Shown piece after piece: positions 46,871 to 54,572 of a stretch of 64,000 bases of DNA. Under the pieces are notes generated by a model that saw nothing but the letters and a program-made list of their open reading frames with translations, was not told the origin of the DNA and did not search any database. Both the position numbers and the translations under genes were made by a program. Within the stretch, counting starts at the first letter, position 1, and each line of letters opens with the position of its first letter. The stretch spans positions 90,695 to 154,694 of the forward strand of contig JAWLHK010000003.1 of NCBI GenBank assembly GCA_041690355.1, in the 5' to 3' direction. This DNA comes from JAWLHK01 sp041690355 [NCBI: bacterium] (lineage in GTDB: Bacteria; J088; JAWLBW01).

Positions 46871-47785
46871 CTACTCCCCTCCCGCCGGCAAGGCCGAAGC
46901 CGCCGTCGGCTCGGTCGAGGCCGCCGCAGCTGCCTCAAGCCCGCCGCTCACCGCCGCCGGATAGGTCTCCGCACCGGTCACCGCCGTAGAAAACGACGCC
47001 CCGGTTACCGGAGCGGGCGCTTCAGGTTCGGCCAACGCATCTCCCGCACCGAAGGTATGCGGGAGCGTCGCAAACCACGCCGACGTCCCGGCCGACACCG
47101 GCAGCACCACCGGGCGCGATGCCGCCGACTTCGGCAACGCACTCAGCTCGACCGCGCGCCACTGCGATCCGACCGTGAACGCGAAGCGCGCCGGCTCCGT
47201 CACCGTCGCGGGGGCAACGTCGGATGGTTCCCAGGCCAGCTGCAGGTCGATTTCATCGCGGCCGCGGCCGCAGGGCTGAATGCGCCGCACCAGCTGCGGA
47301 TCGCCCGCCACAGGCTCGGTGACCGGCCTCGAGCGCCACCATTCGTAGGCGCCGAGGCCGCCGAGCGGGATGCCGTAGAGCGCCAGGATAGACAGGCCGC
47401 GGCCGACGTCGCGCCCCCGAGCCATGCCGATACCCACCAGCCCGGCCGTGAGCCCCGCACCGGCATAGCCGCTCCACTTCAGGATCTCGTCGGTGCGCGA
47501 CAGCTCGCGCCGGATGACGCGGAACCCCGTCTGGGATTCGACGAGCGAAACATTGCACAGCAGCGGGGCTTCGAGGCGCGCCTGCCAGACGCCGCCGTGC
47601 TGCCGGAGCGCCAGCCGCAGCGACTGCTCAGTCGCGGCGAGCGGAAACGCCTCGAGCGGGCGTTGCTGCATCTGGTGAAAGACCGGCGGCTGCGGAATCG
47701 CGCGCACCGGCGCGCAGGCGGTCAGGAGAAGGAGAAGCGCAACGACGGCAAGTGCGTGCCGGTGCGCAGAGTGTACCCACTGCAT
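46871..47785 (-). CDS. Lipoprotein, first gene of the giant operon
   Basis: A 304-residue lipoprotein (signal ALAVVALLLLLTAC, Cys24). The middle (about residues 100-160) has hydrophobic, glycine-rich segments (YAGAGLTAGLVGIGMA, LALYGIPLGGLGAYEWW) that could be membrane-associated, followed by a beta-rich portion and an Ala/Thr/Glu/Pro-rich tail. No family is recognised. It ends 2 nt before the start of the giant gene, so expression is coupled. ATG 47785 gives a proper signal peptide; longer frames upstream do not. Confidence 0.65.
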   Translation of the reverse strand: MQWVHSAHRHALAVVALLLLLTACAPVRAIPQPPVFHQMQQRPLEAFPLAATEQSLRLALRQHGGVWQARLEAPLLCNVSLVESQTGFRVIRRELSRTDEILKWSGYAGAGLTAGLVGIGMARGRDVGRGLSILALYGIPLGGLGAYEWWRSRPVTEPVAGDPQLVRRIQPCGRGRDEIDLQLAWEPSDVAPATVTEPARFAFTVGSQWRAVELSALPKSAASRPVVLPVSAGTSAWFATLPHTFGAGDALAEPEAPAPVTGASFSTAVTGAETYPAAVSGGLEAAAAASTEPTAASALPAGGE

Positions 47786-48129
47786 GTCGGAGACCCGGTT
47801 TGTTGACGGGGAAACGCAGAAATGGGTACAACCGCAGAATGCGTCGAACGACGACCGCCCTGACAGTCCCAACCGCACACAGAGAGGGATGCAGCTCCCC
47901 GCTCCCTCTCCGTGGACCTACCTCTGCCTCACCCCGAAAACTCTTTGCGGACGCCCGTTTATCGAGCGCCCGGATGTACAGTCAAGCAGGAATTGACTCG
48001 CTGCGCAAGCGTGCGTCAATCCCCCGAACCGCCGTTGGCATCGGGGCCGACCGCGGGCGGGCACCGACGCGACGATTGCCGGGTGTAGCCGGCGCGAGGC
48101 ACGCCGGTGTGGCGCGAGACAAGGAAATC
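47786..48129. other. Intergenic region upstream of the three-lipoprotein operon
   Basis: No gene is supported in these 344 nt. The promoter of the 16-kb minus-strand operon must lie here, but no near-consensus hexamer pair stands out. An imperfect inverted repeat with ATTGAC and GTCAAT ends sits around 47993-48020. The yraN stop codon is at the far end. Confidence 0.5.
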
Positions 48130-48540
48130 TCAGAGCGGCGCGCCCTGGGCGTCGAGCGCCGACGGAATGTACTCCGTGTGCCAGGCCGACCCGTCATATT
48201 GGAGCAGAAAGAGGTCGCAGCGGGCCGGAGCATCCAGTGCGTGCTCCTGCAGATAGCGTGCGGCCAGCTCGGCCATGCGCCTGCGTTTGCGACCGGTGAG
48301 ACTCGCGAGCGCGCCGCCGAAGCGTACCGATCGGCTGGCTCGTACCTCGACGAAGCAGACTACCCCCTCGGGCGAAACGGCGACCAGATCGATTTCGCCG
48401 TACCGGCAGCGCCACCGCGCATCCCGAACGACATAGCCCCGCGCTTCCAGGTCGCCCCGTGCGACCCGTTCGCCCCACTCGCCGAGTCGCTGCCTGCGAC
48501 CGACGGCCGACTCCCCCTGCGCGCGCTGTTTTGCCGCCAT
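48130..48540 (-). CDS. yraN: YraN family (UPF0102) endonuclease-like protein
   Basis: A 136-residue protein of UPF0102: GEWGERVARGDLEARGYVV, YGEIDLVAVSPEGVVCFVEVR (the conserved GEIDL and FVEVR/K positions) and TGRKRRRMAELAARYL. The fold is of the Holliday-junction-resolvase/restriction-endonuclease type, but the function is unproven. The motif has Arg where many homologues have Lys. It is divergent from the fatty-acid hydroxylase gene. Confidence 0.88.
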   Translation of the reverse strand: MAAKQRAQGESAVGRRQRLGEWGERVARGDLEARGYVVRDARWRCRYGEIDLVAVSPEGVVCFVEVRASRSVRFGGALASLTGRKRRRMAELAARYLQEHALDAPARCDLFLLQYDGSAWHTEYIPSALDAQGAPL

Positions 48541-48629
48541 GGTTCATCCTGGATCATGCGCCGGCCAGACGCTGTCTGCAAGCCGGGGGCGGCGTGGTAG
48601 AATGACCTTTTTTTCACCCCGGACGGCGC

Positions 48630-49418
48630 GTGTCTTTGGAATCCTGGCTCGCCATCTACCGCGAAGAGCTTTTCCTGCTGTTCCCCCTCGCCACGACGCT
48701 GGTCAGCATGGGGGCCTTCGTGCTGTTCGCGACCCCGATGACGTGGATCGCCTGGCGCCGCCCCGCCTGGGCAGAGCCCTACCGAATCCAGGAGCGCATC
48801 GGTGACGCCCGGCGCATCATCGGCCCGTCCATCCGCTACTGGCTGGAGAACAACCTGGCCATGACCGCGCTTACCGTTCTCGTCTGGCCGCTGCTGCGCC
48901 AGACCGGGATTCACGCCGGTCCCCTCCCCCCGTGGTACATCATCGCGCTCCAGGTGGTCTTCTTTCTCTACCTCGACGATTTTCTTTACTACTGGATGCA
49001 CCGCACCCTGCATCACCCCCGCCTTTACCGCAGAGTTCACGCTGTGCACCATCGGGTCTTCATCCCCTGGGCGGTGACAGCGCACTACATGCATCCAGTG
49101 GAATTCATTCTGACGGGGACCCTGGCCCTGCTCGGCCCGGTGCTGCTCGGCGCCCACGTCGTCACGGTGTGGATCTGGATCGCCTTGCGCCAGTGGGAGG
49201 CGGCCGAGGGGCACTCGGGATACAGCTTTCCGTGGAACCCGTCGCACCTCGTGCCCGGCTACGGCGGCGTGGAGTATCACGACTTCCACCACGCCCGCTT
49301 CCGCGGCAACTACAGCGGCTTTCTCGGATACCTCGATGGCATCTTCGGCTCCTACTCGCCCGGGTACCGCGAGCGCCTGGCGGCGAAGAAGGCCGCGGCC
49401 CGGAGCGCCGCCGCGTGA
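48630..49418 (+). CDS. Sterol desaturase/fatty acid hydroxylase-family protein
   Basis: A 262-residue membrane protein starting at GTG. Its three histidine boxes are HRTLHH (H124, H128, H129), HAVHH (H137, H140, H141) and HDFHH (H217, H220, H221), which bind a di-iron centre for hydroxylation or desaturation of lipids. About four hydrophobic segments flank the boxes. The following lipid kinase starts at a GTG overlapping its stop codon. Confidence 0.88.
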   Translation: MSLESWLAIYREELFLLFPLATTLVSMGAFVLFATPMTWIAWRRPAWAEPYRIQERIGDARRIIGPSIRYWLENNLAMTALTVLVWPLLRQTGIHAGPLPPWYIIALQVVFFLYLDDFLYYWMHRTLHHPRLYRRVHAVHHRVFIPWAVTAHYMHPVEFILTGTLALLGPVLLGAHVVTVWIWIALRQWEAAEGHSGYSFPWNPSHLVPGYGGVEYHDFHHARFRGNYSGFLGYLDGIFGSYSPGYRERLAAKKAAARSAAA

Positions 49419-50377
49419 GCCCCGCATCGACGGCACCCCGCGGCCCGGCGGTCATCATCGTGAACCCCCGCAGCGACGGCGGACGCACCGGACGTCACTG
49501 GGCGAAGCTCGAACAGCGCATCATTCACGCCCTCGCCGGCGCGACGACGCCTCCGCAGGTCCGCTTCACCGCCGGCCCCGAAGATGCCGGCCGCCTGGCG
49601 CGCGAAGCCGCCCGCGACGGATTCCGGGAAGTCATCGCCGTCGGCGGCGACGGCACGATCAACGAGGTCGTGAACGGACTGATTGAAGACGACCGCCCCG
49701 TCAATCCCGACTCGGTGCTCTCGGTCGTCATGCGCGGAACCGGTAACGACTTCCGCAAATCGCTCACCGGTTCCCGCTCGCTCGAGGCCGACCTGCGCGC
49801 GCTTGCCTCGCCGCGGGTGCGCCGTATCGACGTCGGGCGCATGGCGTTCGTCGATCACGCCGGTGCGCCGCGCCTGCGCTACTTCAACAACCTCACGAGC
49901 TTCGGCATGAGCGGCGAAGTCGATCGCCGCGTGAACGCAAGCCGAGCCGGACGCATTCTGGGCGGCAAGGGCGCGTTTCTGCTGGCCACGCTTCAAACGC
50001 TCGCCACCTACCGGAATCCCCGCGTCCTTCTGCGCTGCGACGACGAGCCGTTTTCGAACCAGGCCGTGCGTCTCGTCATCGTCGCCAACGGCTGCTATGC
50101 GGGGGGCGGCATGTGCTTCGCCCCCGGCGCCGCGCTGGAAGACGGGTGGTTCGACGTCGTCATCTTCGGCAATCTCTCGCGCGGCCAGATACTGCGCCAC
50201 CTGCCCCGTATCTATCGCGGCACCCACCTCGACCTGCCGGGCGTTCAGCACAAGCGCGCCCGGCGGATTGAAGCCCGCAGCCACGACACCGTGCTGCTCG
50301 ACATCGACGGCGAGGCCCCCGGCCGGCTCCCCGTCACCATCGAAATCCTGCCGCAGATCCTGCCCGTGCGGGGTTGA
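49415..50377 (+). CDS. Diacylglycerol-kinase-family lipid kinase
   Basis: A 320-residue cytosolic lipid kinase: IIVNPRSDGG near residue 14, GGDGTINEVVNGL near 77, RGTGNDF near 109 and the later IDGEAPG. It is homologous to YegS/DagK, which phosphorylate lipid substrates with ATP. The GTG start overlaps the stop of the hydroxylase gene (GTGA), implying a common lipid-modification role. The exact lipid is unknown. Confidence 0.88.
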   Translation: MSPASTAPRGPAVIIVNPRSDGGRTGRHWAKLEQRIIHALAGATTPPQVRFTAGPEDAGRLAREAARDGFREVIAVGGDGTINEVVNGLIEDDRPVNPDSVLSVVMRGTGNDFRKSLTGSRSLEADLRALASPRVRRIDVGRMAFVDHAGAPRLRYFNNLTSFGMSGEVDRRVNASRAGRILGGKGAFLLATLQTLATYRNPRVLLRCDDEPFSNQAVRLVIVANGCYAGGGMCFAPGAALEDGWFDVVIFGNLSRGQILRHLPRIYRGTHLDLPGVQHKRARRIEARSHDTVLLDIDGEAPGRLPVTIEILPQILPVRG

Positions 50378-50434
50378 CGCCTCGGCCGGACCGCGATACC
50401 TTCGGATCAGCCCTACGCCCTCTTGGAGTTCTTC

Positions 50435-51376
50435 ATGCCGCGCCTCCGGGTCCTGCCCGCCCTCTTTCTGCTGCTCGCCGCCTGCCCCTCGAAACGCGAG
50501 GTGGCGCCCCCCACGCCGCAGGCTGCGACCCCCGAAGAAACGCGCGTCGAACGCGGACGCTATCTCGCCGAGGCCGTCACGGGTTGTCTCGACTGCCACA
50601 GCGAGCGCGACTTCGGCGAAGAGGGGGGGCCGGTCATCCCCGGAGCAGAGTATGCGGGGGGCGCCGTGTACGACGGCGAATTCATGATTCAGGGCCAGGC
50701 CATCCCCGGACGCCTGCAGCCGCCGAACATCACGCAACACGAAGAGACGGGGATCGGGGCCTGGAGCGACACGGAGATCCTCCGTTCCGTACGCCAGGGG
50801 ATCGGGCGGAACGACCAGCCCCAGTTTCCGCTCATGCCGTACCTGAACTACCGGCAACTGACCGAAGACGACGCCAGCGCCCTGGTGGCCTTTCTGCGCA
50901 CGATTCCTGCGAAGGAGAACCGCACACTCCCGCCGCACCTCATGCTCCCCGAAACGGCCCTGGCCGATATTACCGGTCTCCCCCCGGCCCCCATGGCCGT
51001 TACCGACACCCGTTCACGGGGAGAATATCTGGCCACGATCGCCGGCTGCGGCGACTGCCACACACCGCAGGTCGACGGTCGGCCGGATCGCAGCCGCTGG
51101 ATGGCGGGGGGCGTGCGCATCGCCTCGCCCCGTTTCGACGTCGTCGTGCCCAACCTGACGCCCGACGCCGACACGGGGATGGGCAAGGCGACCGAAGTGG
51201 ACTTCTTCCGGGCCATGCGTGAAGGAATCCCCTTCTCGCGGGGCACCCGCGGCCACGGTGAGAAGATGCATCCGCTCATGCCGTGGATCTTCTACCGGAA
51301 CATGACGGATGCCGATCTGCATGCCATCTGGATCTATCTGCAAAGCCTGCCGCCGGTGCGGATGCAGGTGGAGTGA
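50435..51376 (+). CDS. Di-haem cytochrome c lipoprotein
   Basis: A 313-residue lipoprotein (Cys17) with two c-type cytochrome domains, haem sites CLDCH (C51-H55) and CGDCH (C205-H209). Each domain resembles those of alcohol/aldehyde dehydrogenase cytochrome subunits (RGRYLAEAVTG, NITQHEETGIG, PNLTPDADTGMG, MPWIFYRNMTDADLHAIW). It may carry electrons from a periplasmic dehydrogenase to the terminal oxidase, although no dehydrogenase adjoins. A TGGAG site precedes ATG 50435. Confidence 0.85.
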   Translation: MPRLRVLPALFLLLAACPSKREVAPPTPQAATPEETRVERGRYLAEAVTGCLDCHSERDFGEEGGPVIPGAEYAGGAVYDGEFMIQGQAIPGRLQPPNITQHEETGIGAWSDTEILRSVRQGIGRNDQPQFPLMPYLNYRQLTEDDASALVAFLRTIPAKENRTLPPHLMLPETALADITGLPPAPMAVTDTRSRGEYLATIAGCGDCHTPQVDGRPDRSRWMAGGVRIASPRFDVVVPNLTPDADTGMGKATEVDFFRAMREGIPFSRGTRGHGEKMHPLMPWIFYRNMTDADLHAIWIYLQSLPPVRMQVE

Positions 51377-51384
51377 GGGCTTGA

Positions 51385-51412
51385 ATTCCTGATTCTCAAT
51401 TCTTGATTCCTG
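51385..51412. repeat. Heptanucleotide tandem repeat, ATTCCTG family, 4 units
   Basis: Units ATTCCTG, ATTCTCA, ATTCTTG, ATTCCTG. The same unit recurs in seven copies at 55849-55897. It starts 8 nt after the cytochrome stop codon. Confidence 0.8.
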
Positions 51413-51453
51413 AGCGGGACCGGCAGGCATCGCGGCGCAATGCAGCACACTGA

Positions 51454-51495
51454 GCGCAAAGCGCTAAGCACTAAGCGCTAAGCGCTGAGCGTGAG
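51454..51495. repeat. Heptanucleotide tandem repeat, GCGCTAA family, 6 units
   Basis: Units GCGCAAA, GCGCTAA, GCACTAA, GCGCTAA, GCGCTGA, GCGTGAG; period exactly 7 nt with scattered substitutions and no indel. Confidence 0.8.
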
Positions 51496-51525
51496 GACAA
51501 CAGTGCCCAGGTCTTTGCTGGCAAT

Positions 51526-51565
51526 CGTTACTCGTCACTCGTCACTCGTCACGTCACTCGTCACT
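51526..51565. repeat. Heptanucleotide tandem repeat, CGTCACT family, overlapping the apaH 3' end
   Basis: Units CGTTACT, CGTCACT, CGTCACT, a 5-nt CGTCA, then CGTCACT twice. The apaH stop codon (51554-51556) and its last codons lie inside the array. Confidence 0.8.
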
Positions 51566-52366
51566 GGTTCGACAGGGCACCTGGTAGACTGTGCGGTCTT
51601 CGAGGCGCACCGCCGTGAGCGCATTGCCCCAGACGCAGCCGCTGTCGAGCGCCAGCAGATTCGGCCGCATGTGCAGCCCCAATGCCGCCCAGTGACCGCA
51701 GACGATCGTAACGCCGGCGCTCGCCCGCTGCGGCGCGTCGAACCAGGGGAGAAATCCGGCCGGACGTTCCTCGGGCCCCTCGTTGTGCGCGAACTCCATG
51801 CGCCCGTCCTTCGTGCAGAAGCGCAGCCGCGTGAAGGCGTTTGTCAGCACGCGCAGTCGCTCGATTCCCGACAGCTCTTCTCGCCAGGCGTCGGGCAGAT
51901 TACCCCGCATGCCGCGCAGGTAATTGGCCCGGCCGCTCCCCTGCAACACCGTTTCGACTTCGCCGGCCAGGCGCACGGCATCGTCGGTCGTCCACTGCGG
52001 CAGCAGGCCGGCGTGCACCATGAGAAACTGCTCATCGCGTACCACGAGCGGCCGCGCACGGAGCCACGTCAGCAGTGCGTCGCGATCGGAGGCCTCGAGC
52101 AGCGCGTCGAAGGTATCGCTGCGCTTGAGCGGCTCAACCCCCTCGGCCACAGCAAGCAGGTGCAGGTCGTGGTTGCCGAGAACGGCCGTCACGGCATCCT
52201 GGTGCTCGGTCACCCAGCGCAGTATCTCCAGGGAACCCGGGCCCCGGTTCACGAGATCGCCCGCCAGCCACAGCCGGTCGCGCGCCGGATTGAAGTCGAT
52301 ACGCCGAAGCAGAGCCCGGAACGGTTCCCAGCATCCCTGGAGGTCTCCGATTGCGTAGGTAGCCAT
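51554..52366 (-). CDS. apaH: Symmetrical bis(5'-nucleosyl)-tetraphosphatase
   Basis: A 270-residue metallophosphatase of the ApaH family: AIGDLQGCWEPFRALL at the N-terminus, LAGDLVNRGPGSLEIL near residue 34, LGNHDLHLLA near 63, FLMVHAGLLPQW near 114 and VCGHWAALGL near 224, in the ApaH order. It hydrolyses Ap4A to two ADP. Its final codons (T-S-D-E-stop) are read from the intergenic CGTCACT repeat array, so repeat-length changes could alter the C-terminus. Confidence 0.93.
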   Translation of the reverse strand: MATYAIGDLQGCWEPFRALLRRIDFNPARDRLWLAGDLVNRGPGSLEILRWVTEHQDAVTAVLGNHDLHLLAVAEGVEPLKRSDTFDALLEASDRDALLTWLRARPLVVRDEQFLMVHAGLLPQWTTDDAVRLAGEVETVLQGSGRANYLRGMRGNLPDAWREELSGIERLRVLTNAFTRLRFCTKDGRMEFAHNEGPEERPAGFLPWFDAPQRASAGVTIVCGHWAALGLHMRPNLLALDSGCVWGNALTAVRLEDRTVYQVPCRTSDE

Positions 52367-52449
52367 GGGTAATCAGGGTAGCACTTCGTGCGGCGTGCGC
52401 CACGAAGGAGCGAGACAGCGGGGTTTCCGTCCTTCCCTCCTTCCCTTCG

Positions 52450-52477
52450 CGTTTTTCGTTTTTCGTTTTTCGATTTT
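52450..52477. repeat. Heptanucleotide tandem repeat, CGTTTTT family, 4 units
   Basis: Units CGTTTTT three times, then CGATTTT; between the divergent apaH and YoaK-like genes. Confidence 0.75.
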
Positions 52478-52548
52478 CTTGCGGGGGCCGTCCGTGCGAC
52501 CATGTAGCAAGTACCGCGGCATGTTGCCGCGCTGCCACCTTCGTCTGG

Positions 52549-53235
52549 ATGCCCTACTCCCGCCATCTCCCCGCTCCGATGCCCCCCGGCGAACGGCGCT
52601 GGGTCTTTGCCGGCGCCGCCGCGCTTGCGGGAACCGCAGGCTACGTGAACGTGCTCGTCCTGCACTTTTTTCACGTACCCGTCAGCCACATGACCGGCGC
52701 GGTGTCGCGCATCGGCATCGACTTTGCCGTGGCCGACCTTTCCGATCTATTGCTCCTGGCCGGAATTGTCTTCGGATTTCTGACCGGGGCGACCTTATCG
52801 GGACTCATCATTGGTTCCGCCGACCTGCGGCCGGGTCGCCGCTATGGCGTCGCCCTCATGCTCGAGGGGGCGCTTCTGGCCGCGGCGGCCGTGCTCATTC
52901 AGCGCGGGCACAGCCTGGGCGTGCCGCTCGCCGCCTGCGCCTGCGGGGTGCAGAATGCCATGGCGAGCAGCTACTACGGGCTCGTCATCCGCACGACCCA
53001 CGTGACGGGCATCGTGACCGACATCGGCATCCTGCTCGGCCACTGGCTGCGCGAACGTCGGGTCGAACCGTGGAAGCTGTCTCTGCTCACCACACTGTTT
53101 ACCGGCTTTCTGCTGGGGGGCTTCGTAGCAACCTTCGCCTTCAGCGCCTGGGGCCTGGGCGCACTGAACATCGCCGCGGGCGGATGCCTGTTCTTCGGGG
53201 CCGGCTACTTCATGTGGCGGCGGCGGGTCGAGTAG
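52549..53235 (+). CDS. DUF1275/YoaK-family membrane protein
   Basis: A 228-residue polytopic protein with about six hydrophobic segments and the family pattern AALAGTAGYVNVLVL, SHMTGAVSRIG, FGFLTGATLSGLII and ACACGVQNAMASSYYGLVIRTTHVTGIVTDIG. The family is of unknown function. An alternative start at 52579 is possible. Confidence 0.85.
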   Translation: MPYSRHLPAPMPPGERRWVFAGAAALAGTAGYVNVLVLHFFHVPVSHMTGAVSRIGIDFAVADLSDLLLLAGIVFGFLTGATLSGLIIGSADLRPGRRYGVALMLEGALLAAAAVLIQRGHSLGVPLAACACGVQNAMASSYYGLVIRTTHVTGIVTDIGILLGHWLRERRVEPWKLSLLTTLFTGFLLGGFVATFAFSAWGLGALNIAAGGCLFFGAGYFMWRRRVE

Positions 53236-53330
53236 CGCGTCACTCGTCGTCGGAGAACGCACAGAGCGCCAAGCACCTGGCGCCAACGAAACAAGGTCCC
53301 CCTGCAACAGGTCCTTTCGGATAACGCGTC

Positions 53331-53396
53331 CGTCAATCGTAAATTGTCAATCGCTTGGGTTCGTCACTCGTAACTCGTCACTCGTAACTCGTCACT
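53331..53396. repeat. Heptanucleotide tandem repeats, CGTCAAT and CGTCACT/CGTAACT families
   Basis: CGTCAAT, CGTAAAT, TGTCAAT, then after a short interruption CGTCACT, CGTAACT, CGTCACT, CGTAACT, CGTCACT in strict 7-nt register. It lies upstream of the second acyl-CoA dehydrogenase operon. Confidence 0.8.
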
Positions 53397-53424
53397 TGAC
53401 AGTGCGCCTTGCCCTCCGATAGGC

Positions 53425-53442
53425 TGAATGACCGTTCATTTA
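53425..53442. promoter_or_regulatory. TetR-type operator palindrome upstream of acyl-CoA dehydrogenase pair 2
   Basis: TGAATGACCGTTCATTTA is a near-perfect palindrome (14 of 18 positions symmetrical) ending 26 nt before the start codon at 53469. ATGA...TCAT half-sites of this type are typical of TetR-family fatty-acid regulators. No near-consensus promoter hexamers are clear beside it. Confidence 0.55.
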
Positions 53443-53468
53443 ATACCCCTGTTACAGACGAGAGAAAC

Positions 53469-54563
53469 ATGGATTTCCGCCTCGACGACGAGCAGAAAGC
53501 TCTGGTCGAAAGCGTCCGGCGATTCGCGGCGAACGACATCCGCCCGGTAGCCGGCCCCATCGATCTTGAAGAGCAGAAGCTCGATGCCAAACTCTTCGAC
53601 GCCGCCGCTTCGCTCGGCCTTCCGCTCGACGCCGTCCCGGCAGAGTACGAAGGCTATCTCGAAGGGTCGTTCTCGAACCTGAATCGCATTCTGCGCGACG
53701 AAATTCTCGGCTGGGGCTGCGCCGGCATCGCGCATCAGCTGGAAAGCGGCGTCGACCTGGCCCTGCTTCTTCTCGGCGCCGACAAGGCTGCGCAGGACCG
53801 CTGGTTTCCCGCCTTCGTGAAGGCCGGCTACGCACGGGCCGCCGTGCTCGGCAACCGCGGCGGCATCGGGGCCCGCGAAGCAGGGGGCAAGGTCGTACTG
53901 AACGGCGCCGAAACCGCCGTTCTTCTGGCGCAAAGCGCCCCCTTCTGGCTCGTTCGCGCCACCGGCGACGCGGGCACGGTCATTGTCGTTGCCGACCGCC
54001 CCGACAAGGCAGAACTGACGCCGGTGTCGAACACCGGATGGCGCGCCTGCGACGTCGCCGACGTCAAACTGGCCGACGTCAGCCTTGCCGGTGACAGCGT
54101 GGTCGCCCGCGGCGAAGCCGCCGACGCGCTCTGGCAGAAGTTTCTCGACGGCGCCCGCCTGAGCGTCGCCGCCCGCGGGGTCGGCATCGGCCAGGCGGCG
54201 GTGGAGTTCGCCCGACAGTATGCAGGAGAGCGCATTCAGTTCGACCGGCCGATCGGTAAGTTTCAGGCCATCGGCCAGATGATCGAAGAAAATCAGACCG
54301 GCGTCGACGCGGCCCGCTTGCTCGTGCAGCAGCTGGCCGCCCGCCTCGACGCCGGCGAGAAGATCTCCGACGACATCCGTAAAGCCAAGAACCACGTCGC
54401 CAGGACCATCATCCGCGCCACCATCGACGCGGTGCAGGTGCTCGGCGGCTACGGCTTCGTGAGCGACTACCCCGTGGAAAAATACTTCCGCGACGCCCGC
54501 CCTGTCGAGGTCCTCTACGGCCGCGACATCCTCGACATCCTCATCGACCAGCAGATTGCGTAA
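53469..54563 (+). CDS. Acyl-CoA dehydrogenase, pair 2 partner lacking the catalytic Glu
   Basis: A 364-residue acyl-CoA dehydrogenase-fold protein with N-terminal MDFRLDDEQKALVESVRRF and C-terminal VQVLGGYGFVSDYPVEKYFRDA. At the catalytic position it has VLYGRDILD (Gly351) where active enzymes have Y-E-G-T, and the helix-G region (DGARLSVAA) also lacks Glu. It is shorter than typical (about 380). The next gene, 9 nt downstream, keeps the Glu. This is probably the non-catalytic subunit of a heteromer. ATG 53469 is set by the conserved start. Confidence 0.82.
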   Translation: MDFRLDDEQKALVESVRRFAANDIRPVAGPIDLEEQKLDAKLFDAAASLGLPLDAVPAEYEGYLEGSFSNLNRILRDEILGWGCAGIAHQLESGVDLALLLLGADKAAQDRWFPAFVKAGYARAAVLGNRGGIGAREAGGKVVLNGAETAVLLAQSAPFWLVRATGDAGTVIVVADRPDKAELTPVSNTGWRACDVADVKLADVSLAGDSVVARGEAADALWQKFLDGARLSVAARGVGIGQAAVEFARQYAGERIQFDRPIGKFQAIGQMIEENQTGVDAARLLVQQLAARLDAGEKISDDIRKAKNHVARTIIRATIDAVQVLGGYGFVSDYPVEKYFRDARPVEVLYGRDILDILIDQQIA

Positions 54564-54572
54564 GGTAGCGCC

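Noticed and set aside
32919-46964. Long open frames antisense to or out of frame with the giant gene, up to 852 codons on the plus strand.
   Set aside because: They follow from the codon composition of the IPT/TIG repeats; their translations are Arg/Gly-rich, show no domain and lack start signals.
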